A stretch of 64,000 bases of DNA from Gnetum montanum (taxonomy: Eukaryota > Streptophyta > Gnetopsida > Gnetales > Gnetaceae): assembly GCA_015680685.1 (NCBI GenBank), contig MNCI01036652.1:83817-147816 (forward strand). Direction: 5' to 3'. This document shows, in pieces, positions 1 to 12,060 of this stretch; positions within the stretch are counted from its first letter, which is position 1; the number at the start of each line of letters is the position of its first letter. The notes beneath the pieces were generated by a model. That model was not told the DNA's origin. It did not search any database and saw only the letters and a program-made list of their open reading frames with translations. The translations under genes and the position numbers were made by a program.

Positions 1-1263
1 TGAGTGGAATAAGAAATAGACAAAGTAGTTTCTTCATAAAGTGAAGTGATATATGAAAATCAATGGAAATATTTAGAAGATCTGTGTCAATGGATTAGTT
101 AGATGATGTGTTCAAGAAGAGAACCAATAAAGAATTCTACAAGATGTGCATGAAGGACCATGTGATGGTCACTATGTAGGGCATAGAATAGCCCTAAAGC
201 TAATGATGGCAGCCTACTTCTAGCCTACCATATTCAAGGACACACACATATTCACTCAGTCTTGTGAAAGATGCCAACACAATGGAGGAATTATAGCTAA
301 AAATAAAGGGCCACAATAAAGGATCTAGCCATTAGAGCCATTCAACATCTAGGGAATTTATTTTATGGGGCTCATCACATTGATGTCCAATAGTAAAGCA
401 TATATTATAGTGATAATTGACTATTGCACGAAATGGGCATAAGCAGTTGCAGTCAGAAATTACATAGCCAAAACATTTGCTAAATTCTTTCAACAACACC
501 TGGTAAATAGATTTGGAGTACCACACATGCTCATATCTAACAATGAAACACATTTCATAGGAGCTACATTCAAAAAGATAATACAACAACTTAGGGTGAA
601 CCACAAACTAACTACATCATACCATCCCCAAGAAAATGGTCAAGTGAAAGTAAGTAACTAAGAAATCACTAGGATATTAACTAAAACAATTAGTTGATTT
701 AGAAAGGATTAGAGTACTGAGCTGAATGATTCTCTATGGGCATATAGATCCACATGGAAACTCCCAATAGGATACTTGCCCTATGAGATAGTCCATGGAA
801 AATTTCCCATACTACCAATCCAACTAGAGCTACAAATCTTAGTTACCTCTAGTGCACTTGCCCTAGATCTCAACTTAGCTCAAAAAGAACATCTCATGAA
901 CCTTAACCTTCTAGAGATAAATAGACTTGTAGCTCTAATGAGCAACAAGATACATAAGAAATATTTCAAACATAGGTATGATTCACATATATGACAAGTA
1001 TCAATCCAACTGGGCGATAAAGTCCTATATTATAATCTCATTCGTGTGCCACAAAAGGCTAAGTTCCAAACCTTATGGGAAGAACCTTATATCATCCATG
1101 CCACATACCCATCATGTGCCACAGAAATCTACCACCCAACCAACCCACACAAGCTTATTCTGGTCAATATTCAATAGGTCAAACCATACTATGAACATTC
1201 TGATTCCTCCATGAATTCTACCAAGTTCACCAAACATTCTAAACCCACTACATCTTCTAGTTG
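1..1263 (+). pseudogene. Athila-like integrase remnant (element A)
   Basis: Translation in broken frames gives the 3' end of a Ty3/gypsy pol gene. An HHCC zinc-finger region lies near 145-290 (HEGPCDGHY, later CERCQ), the core near 345-680 and the C-terminal part to about 1260, including GDKVLYYNL and a FQTLWEEPYIIHA-type segment. The protein would join element cDNA to host DNA. All three catalytic acidic positions are lost: D to Y at 359-361, D to N at 539-541 and E to K at 647-649. Several TAG and TAA stops interrupt it. The closest relative in the window is the integrase of element B (10905-12060). The 5' part of element A lies outside the window. Confidence 0.85.
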
Positions 1264-1965
1264 ACTACTTTCAATAATAGTCATGGGGATGTCCTATGTG
1301 ATACTTAGGCACTACATTGAATCTTTTTCTTTTCTTACTATTTTTTCATGTTTTCTATACCTTTTCATTTTATTATACTTTTCCATTTCTTAATCATTTT
1401 CTGTTATTTGATATCCTTTAAATTCTTTTTCTATTTTTTCATTTTTTTATCATTTTCTATTACTTTTCATCATTTGACTTGTACATATTTTTATCTTGTT
1501 GATATTTTTGTTGCATTTTCCAATAAATTGCAAAGGAATAAAGTAAGATGTAGTCCTAATAATGTGAAAGATACCCTATATTATCAAATCATTGAGACTA
1601 CATCATCCATCCACTTATTTCCAATCAAATCATTGATTCTATATACAACAGGACCACATCATCCATCCACTTATTTCCAATAATAAGAGGTTCTTACCAT
1701 GGTCATAATGATATGCTTTTTACAATAAAACTAAAATAAAGATTCCTTCTCTACAATCTTCAACCACTAAATTTTCAAAATTTGAGCATCATCTATGATT
1801 AAAGATCCTTTAGATAACTCCTACATCTTCCAAATTATCAAATTGACTCAACATTTTCATCACAAATTACTCAAAAATCAAATTTTTTTAGCAGTGACAT
1901 CACATCTATGATGTTGTATGCCCTATGACATCACTACTACAATGTCGCATCTATGATGTCATGAT

Positions 1966-2007
<42 letters not shown>
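1966..2007. repeat. (TA)n(CA)n microsatellite
   Basis: About 17 bases of alternating TA run directly into about 24 bases of alternating CA. Confidence 0.95.
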
Positions 2008-2065
2008 TACATGTGAGGAGTTAGAAAATTTTTCATTTTCTCATTTCAAGGCAAGGGGAGTTCAT

Positions 2066-2119
2066 GTTGTTGTTTTTTTTTTTTGTTTTCTTTTTTTTTT
2101 TTTTTTTTTTTTAGNNNNN
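2066..2119. repeat. T-rich run ending in a 5-base N gap
   Basis: Nearly uninterrupted T from about 2066 to 2112, then N at 2115-2119. The true length of the run is uncertain because the assembly broke here. Confidence 0.9.
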
Positions 2120-2599
2120 TTTTTGAGCTCTAAAAGCCAAACTTCAAAGCTTCATAACTTCTCCACCATCACTCTATTTTACATGATTTTGAATCCTTTT
2201 GATCCCAAAGTGCTCAACTTAGTCATGGAGGAGAGAATTTTGTGTAGATAGGTGAAATTGAGCTAGATTTTTCTAACACTATAGGATAATATTAAGGGTA
2301 AGCATAAGAGAAAATAAGAATATTTTAATCAAATTAATAAAATAAAAGCTAATAAGCCTAACTGATTCTCCTAGCTAACCATTCAACGATATAATAAACA
2401 AGAAAGAATGACTATGAGAAGTCTTAATAATTGAAAAGAATAAGTAAAAAACAGGATTTCTTTATGAATTTTTCTAACTCTAGAATCATAATAAGAGCCA
2501 TAAGTAATAATAAGGATAAAAATTAGATCAAACCAAAAATCCAAGTAAGGATTATAAACTATTAAAAATCCTCAGATACGTTGAAATGAATCTTTGATG

Positions 2600-5395
2600 A
2601 TTGTAGATGGCTTCCAAAAGACATGTAGTAAAAGGACCCTCACAACCAAGAAGCAAAAGACCATGAGGCCGAGGTAAAGGACATGTTGGAGAACAAACTC
2701 CATAAGCAAAACAAGTGAAATAGGAGGTCCAATCTTTCAGTATTCATTAGGAAACTCCTACCACATAACAATCTTCACAAGTTGAGGTAAAGGCACCACT
2801 AACTCCTAAACAAGGATAGCACCTTACACTATCAGCTAAGTGTCTCTAGACAATCTAGGAGAAATCCATCATGTCCATAGTCATTGTGGATCTAAATTTT
2901 GTATCATTCATAAAGTTTATGCCATAAACTATCAAAACAAAACTCCAAGCCTCTTCTTTATGGCCAACTCTCTCATGTAATGTTGAATGATACCTAGGAG
3001 AATTATACCAATTTTGGAGAAATAAGCAAGATGATGCAACTATTAAGATTGAGGGAGTCTTAGTGCCTTATTTTATAGAAGCTATTGCAAAGGAACTTAA
3101 TATTCCCAATGTTAGAGAAAATGTAGCATAGATATCAACCAAATCCTACACAGATGCAAAGAAGCTATGGCTACAGAGAGCCTATGAAAAAGAGGATAAA
3201 GAATACAATGAATATACTGCTTAGAAGAGAATCTACTTTAAGATTGGAACTTATCACCTATTCCTAACCAAGAGACTCAACAAGATCTCCACTTATGCAG
3301 TAAGAGGAAGTGCAATCCTGATGGAAAAATTCAATGCTAACATAGCACATTTTTTCTTCTAGGATATCTAGAGGTTTGAAGAGAAGAAGGTAGGGAAACT
3401 CACACTGTCATTCCCTTTCCTAATTAGAAAGTTGTGCAAGCAAGAGAAGATTTTGGGATACACTAATGATGTTTTGAGAAAATCCTAGAATGCATTCTAC
3501 ACATACATGTCTAAACTAAGGGCACCAAAGAAAGATTAGCTAGAGAAGCCATTAGGAACTAAGGGAGTAGTAGGATCTACACCAGTAGGTAATGTTCTAG
3601 CAATTGAACAATCGTAACAAGTAGGACCTAGTGGATCAATACCTGCTAGTGATAGACCTAAATAAAGATCTCCACCAACACAATAGGACTATAGACCTTC
3701 AATGAGTCACTTATAGCAAATAGTAGAAACTATCAACTAGGGAGCAAGGGAAGGTTCTACTTTAGGTCAAGTAAGGGACAACTCTGTAAGACCTACGATA
3801 TCGACAAGACCTACTAGTGATTAGGTATCTCTATAGGCAGAAGAGGATGTTGCATGGGTGCAACAGATCCCAAGGAATGTTGTATTTTTCTATGTGATGT
3901 TAGAAACTAGAGAAGAAGCCACAGTAGTGGTCATGCAATACCAAAATGTAGCAAGAGTAGCAATAGTGATCACTAACCATATTAAGGAATCTTTCAATGT
4001 TCCTATTGTGTTAATGGGAGATATTATTGGAGCTAGAGATGTGAAAATGTTAACAAGAATGTCCATGATCCTAGTAGAGCATGAAAATGTCCCTGACAAA
4101 CTATTATAGATAAGGCAAGTCATGCAAAATCTTTTTAATATTCCTAGTAATATCACTGCAGTGCAATCTGATCTAATTACAACCAAGAAAAAGTTGTTCA
4201 TGGTAGGGACAAGGGAAGAACATGCAAAGAACAAGGTGCAAAAGTTGCAAGCTGAGTTAGTAGCTTTGAAGCAAAGAGAAAAGACCTTGCACAGTACATA
4301 GCCCCAAACCAACTAGATGACTTTAAGACAAAACAAGTAAGACAACTCATTACCAAAAATATTCAAGTTGAGATGGAGAAGGACAAGGCTATGTGGAATA
4401 CATCAATGGTAGAAGCACAAATGTATGTACATGTCAAAGCCATCACTACCTTAGAGGAAGATAATAAAATTCTTGCTACTGAAAATACCAGGTTGACAAA
4501 TATCAAAAAGTAGAATAATGTTCTCAAGGAAAGCATTCATCAACTATGAGAAAAATTCATCAGAGTTAACTAAGATATGAACAAATTGACCAAGGAAAAC
4601 TAAACCCTATTAATGGAAGAATTCTACACCATCAACCAAAATTTAGTAATTGACATAACCATGTGGTAAAATGAGGCCAAAAAGCATGAACAGCTCAAGG
4701 AATAGTTCAGGGATCAAGTGGGCATGTATAAGTAAATTAACAAGAAAGAGATCTATATGGCCAAGGAAAAAATCAATTCAATTACAACATAGATACTAGA
4801 CTGGCAACTAATCCTAGATAGGCTTGTCTATGTCCACCAAGTTGAAGTGAAAAATAAGAACCTATAGATTGAGGATCTCACTAAGTACATGGGATTAGCA
4901 CACCTTTGGTATGCTAATCTAGCCATGTTGACAGTAGGTAGGCTAAGAAATGAGCTTGAATAGTAAGTAGTAGTAGTTTATGTAATGTATGAAAAGGAGT
5001 TTCCAAATTGGAAGAATGCACAATATAAATTACATGTTGCAAACACTAAGCTTGAAGTAGTCAAAACCAACTACAAACGGTAAAAGGATGTAGCAACAAA
5101 TCTAGCTTGTTAAATGATCAATTATCAAGAACTAACAAAGGTAGATAGAGTATTTGAATAGAAAATAACATAGTTCATGGCTTGATATGTTCAAGAAAAT
5201 AACATGTTTCCACATCTACCATGCCCATGGGAGGCACTAATGCCATCAAACATTGCTAAATTTGGGTGGATGGTACATGATCCTAGATCAAAGAAAGAAA
5301 GGCTCCAGGCACTCTTGAACTAATACCAATTTTAGAAACCTAATGACAAAGAAAAGAATATGATGGAGGAGCCACCACTACCTAAAATATAAAGG
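2600..5395 (+). pseudogene. Third ORF of Athila-like element A, coiled-coil rich
   Basis: A stop-riddled coding remnant lies between integrase and 3' LTR, where Athila-group elements carry their extra ORF. The first part (about 2980-3540) reads as a globular region with segments such as FWRNKQDDATIKIEGVLVPY and SFPFLIRKLCKQEKILGYTN. The second part (about 3850-5350) is rich in Lys, Glu, Gln, Asn and Leu, as in long coiled coils. The same protein is recognisable in element B at 14240-14468 plus 49570-52206, which supports real ancestral coding. I recognise no domain and see no signal peptide or membrane segment, so I do not call it an envelope gene. Confidence 0.65.
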
Positions 5396-5484
5396 CTACA
5401 TCAGGTTATTTCATTTTATTTTATTTTTGTTATTGTTAAATGTGTTCATCATGCTATCCATGATAATTTTGTAAAAACACCACT

Positions 5485-6372
5485 TGACGATGTGTCATGG
5501 TTTGGCCATGTGGACAGGATGCCATCGATGCAATCCTTTTGATGAGATCTCATCAACATGATCCCATCAATGTAGGGTTTGACCTGTTGATGTGTACCAA
5601 TCAATGGGGCACCCTATTTCCACCTATAAATGTGCACCTTCCATCACATTTATCGTAGTTCTTTCATAAGTTGTAGGGAAGCTCTAGCAGTTTTTCTTCC
5701 TAAAAGTTAGAATATCTTCTAAGTGCCCATAGTAGGAGTCAAAGAGTGTATGGATCTTTATTTGAACACTATTATACCTGAGCACTACAGTGTGTGTAGT
5801 AATAAAGATGAGCTTTCTAATAAACCTTGTAGCACTTTGAAATAGATTAATTGTTTCCTTTATGCATTTAATATTTTAAGAAATTTCCCTTAATGTTTTA
5901 AGTAAGTAATTAATTAATTAAGCTAAATTAAAGAAAAATTAATTAAAATACATAAGTACAGCCACTTCAAGCATATGTGTAACACTTGGTAATCCAAGTA
6001 ATGCTTAACATTTGATAACCCAGTAGTGTTATACATATTTAGGATGTGTACGTCAAGTGGCAATGGATGCTTATGTTAGGATTAGTTAAAGTGTTAGCTA
6101 GTTAGAATAATTTAATAATTAATTACCTTATTCTTTATTCTTAGAAGACTTAAAATATAAAAACATAAAAATGATAAAAATCATATGCCTTAGTTATACT
6201 TTCCCATACCCTTGTACTCACAACTGTAACTAGAAAGACAATGATTGCAATAGTTGATTCACCTCCTAGACTAGTGTATGTTAAAACCTAGAAGTCCTTG
6301 GAATTTGACCAAATGATGCATGAATGCTTATGATTTGTATGGTTAGGTATAGGGGGTACCTACCACTCATCA
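5485..6372 (+). repeat. Athila-type LTR shared by elements A and B
   Basis: An 888-base LTR starting TGACGATGTG and ending CATCA. It matches the LTR at 52438-53325, also 888 bases, along its whole length. It serves as the 3' LTR of A and the 5' LTR of B. The polypurine tract expected before it is missing: compared with 52200-52437, about 50 bases before the LTR are deleted in A. Confidence 0.88.
5625..5630 (+). promoter_or_regulatory. LTR TATA box
   Basis: TATAAA inside the LTR; the equivalent in the other copy is at 52578-52583. It is the likely core promoter of element B. Confidence 0.6.
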
Positions 6373-6391
6373 TTATCTCCATTGCCGAGGA
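6373..6391 (+). other. Degenerate primer-binding site of element B
   Basis: Immediately after the LTR, the sequence around ATCTCCATTGCCGAGGA is a mutated form of the TGGCGCCGTTGCCGGGGA type known at the start of Athila-group elements. It fixes the LTR end and the plus orientation of B. Confidence 0.7.
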
Positions 6392-6529
6392 CCTTTAGTT
6401 AGTGACGTGCACTATCTAGGACTTAGTGGAAATTATTTAAGATCATTGGAACGAATCCTAAAGTGGCAATCATTCCAATAATAATTATTATCATAATTAA
6501 AGAACACTGTTATTTTTCTCCTGAGTGAA

Positions 6530-8230
6530 AATGTCTTCTTCTCATAGGCATGATGAACCAAAACCACTAGTGCCCCAAGAATTTGAACTAGTGTATACTC
6601 ATCTAGATGAGTTTGTACCCACCATGAACGAAGGATCCACCATGAACAATTGCAATGCAAAGGACCCATCTTACTACTGCAACTACTATCCATGAACGAA
6701 GGACCCACCATCAAATAATGATCATAGGACCCACCATGAACGAAGGGATAGTAGAGGACATCATAGGCATCATCAAAATCATGATGATGATGAACATTTG
6801 CTTACAACTTGAAGCGTACTAAACATCATAAACGTAGTCAAAATTTCAACTAGACATGTAAAAGATAGCAAAATCAAGAAATTGGATATGAATAATATCC
6901 CCAGATTTTAGGGGGATATAACTTAGATCCACAAACCTATCTTCAAGCCTTTCACTATGCATATGCCTTGCAAAACATCAAAAATGGCTAGTAAATACTT
7001 AAGTTATTTCCTAGGATACTCACAAATTAAGCATAAAGTTGGTACTGCTCTTTGGAGCTAGAATCAATTCATAGATAGAGTATGGTGCTTAAGCTATTTA
7101 ATGACAAATATTAGACATACTCCTAAGTGTCCAATCTAAGAAAGCAAATCCAAGGCTAGTGAAAAGGAACACATGAACCCTTGGATGTAGCCATGGGTAG
7201 GTATTATTCCCTTTTGCATAGATGTCATGGCCATGATTATTCTTAGTGAGAGTAGCTATGTTGTATCATAGATGGGATCTGATAAGAAACGAGGAGAACT
7301 CTTAGAGTTTATGCCCAAGAGAGATTATCAAAACTTAGAGTCCATTAGATCCAAAGGCTGATTAAGTAGGTTGCAAAAGAAGAAGGAGAATTAAGGAAAT
7401 AGGAAAGTACTAAAGAATATAACCAAGATCTTTCAATTAGAAAAAGGGAGGTTTGATTTTGTGATAGTGAGGGGCAGGCAGCACTTGATGAAGTGATGTA
7501 GCAAAAAACCTTTCCAATTCAAAAATCCATTTCTAAAGTTTTATCTAAGGTGGACAAAATGTAGGAATCTTTGGATGAAATTCCAAGCTACTCTAAATAT
7601 TGCAAAGGAATCCAAAGAACAAGGTAGTGATCATGACTGCATGAGAAGAAAGGAATTTGAATGTACCTACCAAAGGGGTAAGGGCAAAGCTACTGCAATA
7701 GAAGAGGTTATGGAGTCAAAATAAGATGATGATGCTAGATGTGACATCTACCAATATGAACATCCTAAGGGATGTTACCCTATTGTGTCACACTTGCAAG
7801 AATCTAGGGTGTACTCTTTGAATCCTAGGCTGGCAAGAAGGTAAACACTCAAAATATTTTATTATCCTAAAGGTAATCCCAAGTAGTTCCATGTACAACA
7901 ACAAGCTTACTATCCAAGTGGAGCTCCACCATAACCATATGAGCAATATCATCAATGGTAGCACCCAAAATTATGGGGGATGCCACAATCAAGGTAATAG
8001 TACCCTTATAGGAAACCAAATCCATATGGGTACTATGTTTAGCAACCCATGTCTTCACATGACTCTTCCAGTTACGCTTCTTTTCAACATCACTATTACC
8101 CTCTAGAGTACTACAAAGCTCATTCCCCATCTCCCAAAGGAAAGTCCCCATTTCATCAATATCCTTCTCATCCCTCCACACATGTCTTTCCATCCTTAAT
8201 CAAATTATTTCTTGCTCCATCCATGTAATT
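6530..8230 (+). pseudogene. gag remnant of Athila-like element B
   Basis: Degenerate coding sequence between the primer-binding site and protease. A zinc-knuckle-like segment near 7738-7775 reads CDIYQYEHPKGCYP; the second cysteine of the expected knuckle is Tyr. It is followed by a Tyr/Pro/Gln-rich stretch (about 7850-8130, with repeated YYP and YPY groups) typical of the tail of Athila Gag. Many stops. Gag would form the cytoplasmic particle that packages element RNA. Confidence 0.65.
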
Positions 8231-8409
8231 CCTATGCAACTGTAACAACATAATGCTACTAGGGTTGTTAATTTACAACCATTTCCTCCTTGAGTGGTTC
8301 AAAACCCAAACCTAGAAAAAGATTATTCTTCTAAACCAATAGTCCTACAAAGCCCTCACAAACTCATGTGGTTGATTTCCCTATGTCTAATTCATCCTCT
8401 ACATTTATT

Positions 8410-8985
8410 TCTTTCAAGAACCCTTCAAACCAAATGCCTCCCAAGATCAGCATAGTTATGTTAACCCATGTTGTATTCGATTGAATCAAAGTTGGTAACC
8501 TTCTCAGGAAAAGTGCTAATCCTCAAAGTTCCCTCATCTACTTGCAGATTGCTGGGAATGAGCCATGCAAGGCTCTTCTTGATTCAATTCTTGGTGTCAA
8601 TCTAGTTTCTCATGAGATGTATAAGGCTGGAACCTACCTCCTCTTAAAAGAGCAACATTCATTTGGAACTAGCAAATTATTCTATCATTGTTCCCTTAGG
8701 ATTAGTGGAAGACATTGTGACCACTGTTTGTGGGTAGTCTTATCCTACTAATTTCTTGGTGATCAAGGTTGACAAGCACAAGGGGGACTTCAAAATCATT
8801 ATGGGAAGGGCTTGGTTGAGCACTATTGATGTAAAAATGAGCATCATAGATCTTCCCCTAAAAATTTCAATGAAAATACATTCAAAAAGATCGAGAAGAA
8901 GAGAGTTTCATGCATGGTGTATAGTGATACAAGGTGTAACTATGTGTAGAAATTATGATCTATTAAAAGCACATTAATCAAAGCA
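8410..8985 (+). pseudogene. Aspartic protease remnant of element B
   Basis: The active-site region reads KALLDSILGVNLVSHEM near 8570-8620, so the DSG core is damaged. About 70 codons later FKIIMGRAWLSTIDVKMS (near 8790-8845) matches the ILGRPFL-type block of retroviral-like proteases. It would process the Gag-Pol polyprotein. Position between gag and RT is as expected. Confidence 0.65.
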
Positions 8986-9239
8986 TGCAGCCAATGTGTA
9001 GGAGAATCTAAAATTCAAAAGTGCCTTTACACAGAAGCCATAAAGCAGGAGGCCACCCTGTGGCTAACAACTCATCTTAAAAGTAGCACATTTTGTATGG
9101 AACGAATTAAGAGCTTAACATATGCCTATGTTAAAGGCATGGATGAACTGGAGTAATTTCATCACCAACTATCTAATAATGAACTAGATGACACTTATTA
9201 AGGAGAGTTGAAAATCCCTAAAATTTTTAAACAGGAGCC

Positions 9240-10730
9240 CTTGGAGTTGAAAACTCTACCTGCTGGCATGAATTATGCATTCTTGAAAAATGGTAAGCTA
9301 GTGATAATCAATGTCAATCTTGCTTCTAGGTAAAAAAAGATGCTACTAAATGAGGTTAACAAATGGCCAATATCCTTTTCATGGTCATATCCTAAACTCA
9401 CTAGGATTGATCCTAGGATATGCTAGCATCACATCTATAGTAATCCATACATCAAGCCAAAGATGTAACCACAGCAATGGTTCAATCCCAAATTGAACCA
9501 AATCATCAAAGAGGAAATTGAACAACTCCTCAAGGAAAGGTTCATCTATCCAATTGGGGATAGCAAGTGGATTAGCCCACTTGTAATTATGCTAAAGAAA
9601 GATGGCAAGTGGAGGGTATATATTGATTTTAGGTTGTTGAAAATGGAAACCTACAATGATCATTTTTTGTTTTCATTTGTGAATCAAGTGTTGGACACTA
9701 TTTCTAGGCATTATTTCTATAGCTTTCTAGATGGTTATAGCGGCTATAACGAAATTCAGATTACACTGAAAGATTAGGCCAAAACTACATTCACAAGACC
9801 CTGGGGAACTTTTGCATATCGAAAGATATCATTTGGTCTATGCAATGTTCCTACAACTTTTCACACCTTGTCCTTAGCATTTTTTAGTAGTAGATTAGTA
9901 GTGGGATGGAAGTATTCATGGATGACTTCTTTACCTATGGTGCTACATTCAAGCAGGCCCTGAACCACCTTGAGTAAGTGCTTAAAAGATGAAGGGAGAC
10001 CAATCTTTAGCTCAAATGGCAAAAGATCCATCTCATGGTCTAGGAAGACATTGTGTTGGGGCATAGAAACTCACAAGTAGGGATTGAGGTGGACCCTAAA
10101 AATATTAGGGTCATCCAAGTAATAATGTACCAACTAAAAAGTATGAAAGATGTTTGATCATTCCTTGGACACATTGGCTACTACTAACAATTTATAGAGA
10201 ATTTCTCTAAGATCACTAAACTATTAGTCAAGCTTACAAAGAAGGATGCTCCATTCTTATAGACTGAGGAATGCAAAAACCCATTGCAGCAACTTAAGGA
10301 GAATCTTGTAGAAAGTCCAATTCTATGAACACCTGACTGGTCCTATTCATTTCATGTCATGATGGATGCATCGAACTATGCCTTGGGAGCTATTCTTACA
10401 CAGTTGGATAAGCAAAAACATCCTTATTATATCCACTGTGCAAGCCGAAGCATTGTGGATGCATAGCTCAACTATACCACAACAAAGAAAGAGCTAATGA
10501 TGGTGGTGTATGCCTTGGAGAAATTCAAGCATTATGTGCTTGGATACAAGGTGTTTATTCACACCAACCATAGTTCCATTCACTTCCTAATAAACCAGTT
10601 GATGGTGAGCCCCCATGTCATACAGTGGCATGTGATCTTATAGGAGTTTGATCTTACAATGGTAGATTGAAAGAGAACTAAGAACGTGGTCACTAACCAC
10701 CTATCTTGGTTATGCTGAAACAACAAAGAG
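9240..10730 (+). pseudogene. Reverse transcriptase and RNase H remnant of element B
   Basis: RT begins near 9480; recognisable blocks are SPLVIMLKKDGKWRVYIDFR, YSFLDGYSGYNEIQI, the TFTRPWGTFAYRK and FGLCNVPTTF segments and the catalytic FMDDFF with DD at 9921-9926. The PWGTFAYR..FGLCN signature and primer-binding site place it in the Athila group. RNase H follows at about 10340-10720, with MMDASNYALGAILTQ, then a region ending in TKNVVTNHLSWL. At least ten stops or frameshifts. Confidence 0.85.
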
Positions 10731-10904
10731 AATAGCCTACTCTCTAATCAATTTCTTGATGAAATTCTCTTTGTTAATGCAATAAATGAACAAGTGCCCA
10801 CTGAACCAAACTAGTACCATGGCATCCTCACTTATCTTCTCACTCATGAAATGCCATAAAACTTGGAGCACCATAATAAATAACAATTTCTTCATCAGGA
10901 CAAA

Positions 10905-12060
10905 CACTTCATGGAGATTAATAGACACCTTTACAAGGTGTGTGCCAATGACCTAGTTCATTGGTGTGTCCTTGATGTTGATCAACTATTCATTCTCCAA
11001 GATGCTCATGAGGGTCCTTGCAGGGGCCACTATGCAAGGAGATGCACAATTGTTAAGATCCTGATGGTAGGGTATTATTTCTCAATAATCTTAAAGGATT
11101 CCCACCAATTTTCTTGCTCTTGTGAACACTGTCAATGAGATGGTGGGATGACGACTTGAATGGAGGGGCCTCAGCAATGGATCCAACCATTAGAACCCTT
11201 TGAATTCTAAAGCATAGACTTCATGGATCCCATCACATCCATGTCAAATGAAAAAGCATACATAATAGTCACTATTGACTACTATACAAAATGGAAAATA
11301 TCAGAAGTTCTCACCAACTGTACATCTTTCACTACTACTCAGTTTGTACAATAGAATGTTGTAAATAGGTCTAGAGTGCCATGTGCACTGATTTCTAATA
11401 ATGGAACTCATTCTATAGGCACTACTTTTCACAAGCTCATGCAACGCTTGGGGGTTGAACATAAATTAACAACACCTTACCACCCTTAAGCCAATGGTCA
11501 AGCTAAGGTTACTAATAGGGAGATCTCAAAAATCCTAATGAGAAAAATTAGCAAATATGGAATAACCTAGAGAACAAAACTCAATGATTCCCTTGGGGCC
11601 TACTGCTCCACATGAAAACTCCCTATAGGCTACTCTTTCTATGAGCTAGTGTATGAAAAAATGCCAACCATTCCAATTCAATCCAAGCTCCATACACTTT
11701 CAATAGCCTATGACTTTGATCTTGACCTTAGCATAGCATAGAAGGAAATACTGATCAACCTCAATGTGCTAAATGAGGATAGATTGGTGTCCCTATCCTT
11801 AAATGAAGTGAATAATACATTCAACAAAAATTCCATGATCTTAGAATAATGAAAGTCAAATTCCAACCTGGAGATAAGGTTATTTACTGGAACCCGACAC
11901 ATGTACCTCAAAAGACCAAGTTTCAAACATTGTGGGAAGGTCCTTATATCATTTATGGAAACCTTTCCTTCTAAGGCCATTTTAATCTACAAATCTGCAT
12001 GGCCAAACAAAAAGCAATTGATCAATACACAATAATTCAAACCTTCCCATGAGCCCAAGT
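10905..12060 (+). pseudogene. Integrase remnant of element B
   Basis: Zinc-finger region near 11005-11140 (HEGPCRGHYARR then CEHC). Core with SIDFMDPI (first Asp intact, 11217-11219), second Asp changed to Asn (11397-11399) and catalytic Glu changed to Lys in NGQAKVTN (11505-11507). The C-terminal part runs to about 12060 with several stops. Same family as 1-1263. Confidence 0.85.

Larger units (their letters stand above)
1264..2599 (+). other. Spacer between integrase and third ORF of element A
   Basis: Non-coding AT-rich DNA. A T-rich tract covers about 1325-1520, as at the same place in element B (12180-12420). It also holds a microsatellite, a long T run and a 5-base assembly gap. The many short ORFs in it are low-complexity artefacts. 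Confidence 0.7.

Noticed and set aside
3858-4312. ORFs on both strands as separate genes
   Set aside because: The plus-strand one is a short open piece of the decayed third ORF of element A; the minus-strand one is its shadow.
2600-5395. Calling the third ORF an envelope gene
   Set aside because: Position fits Athila env-like ORFs, but no membrane segment or signal peptide was seen in the readable frames.
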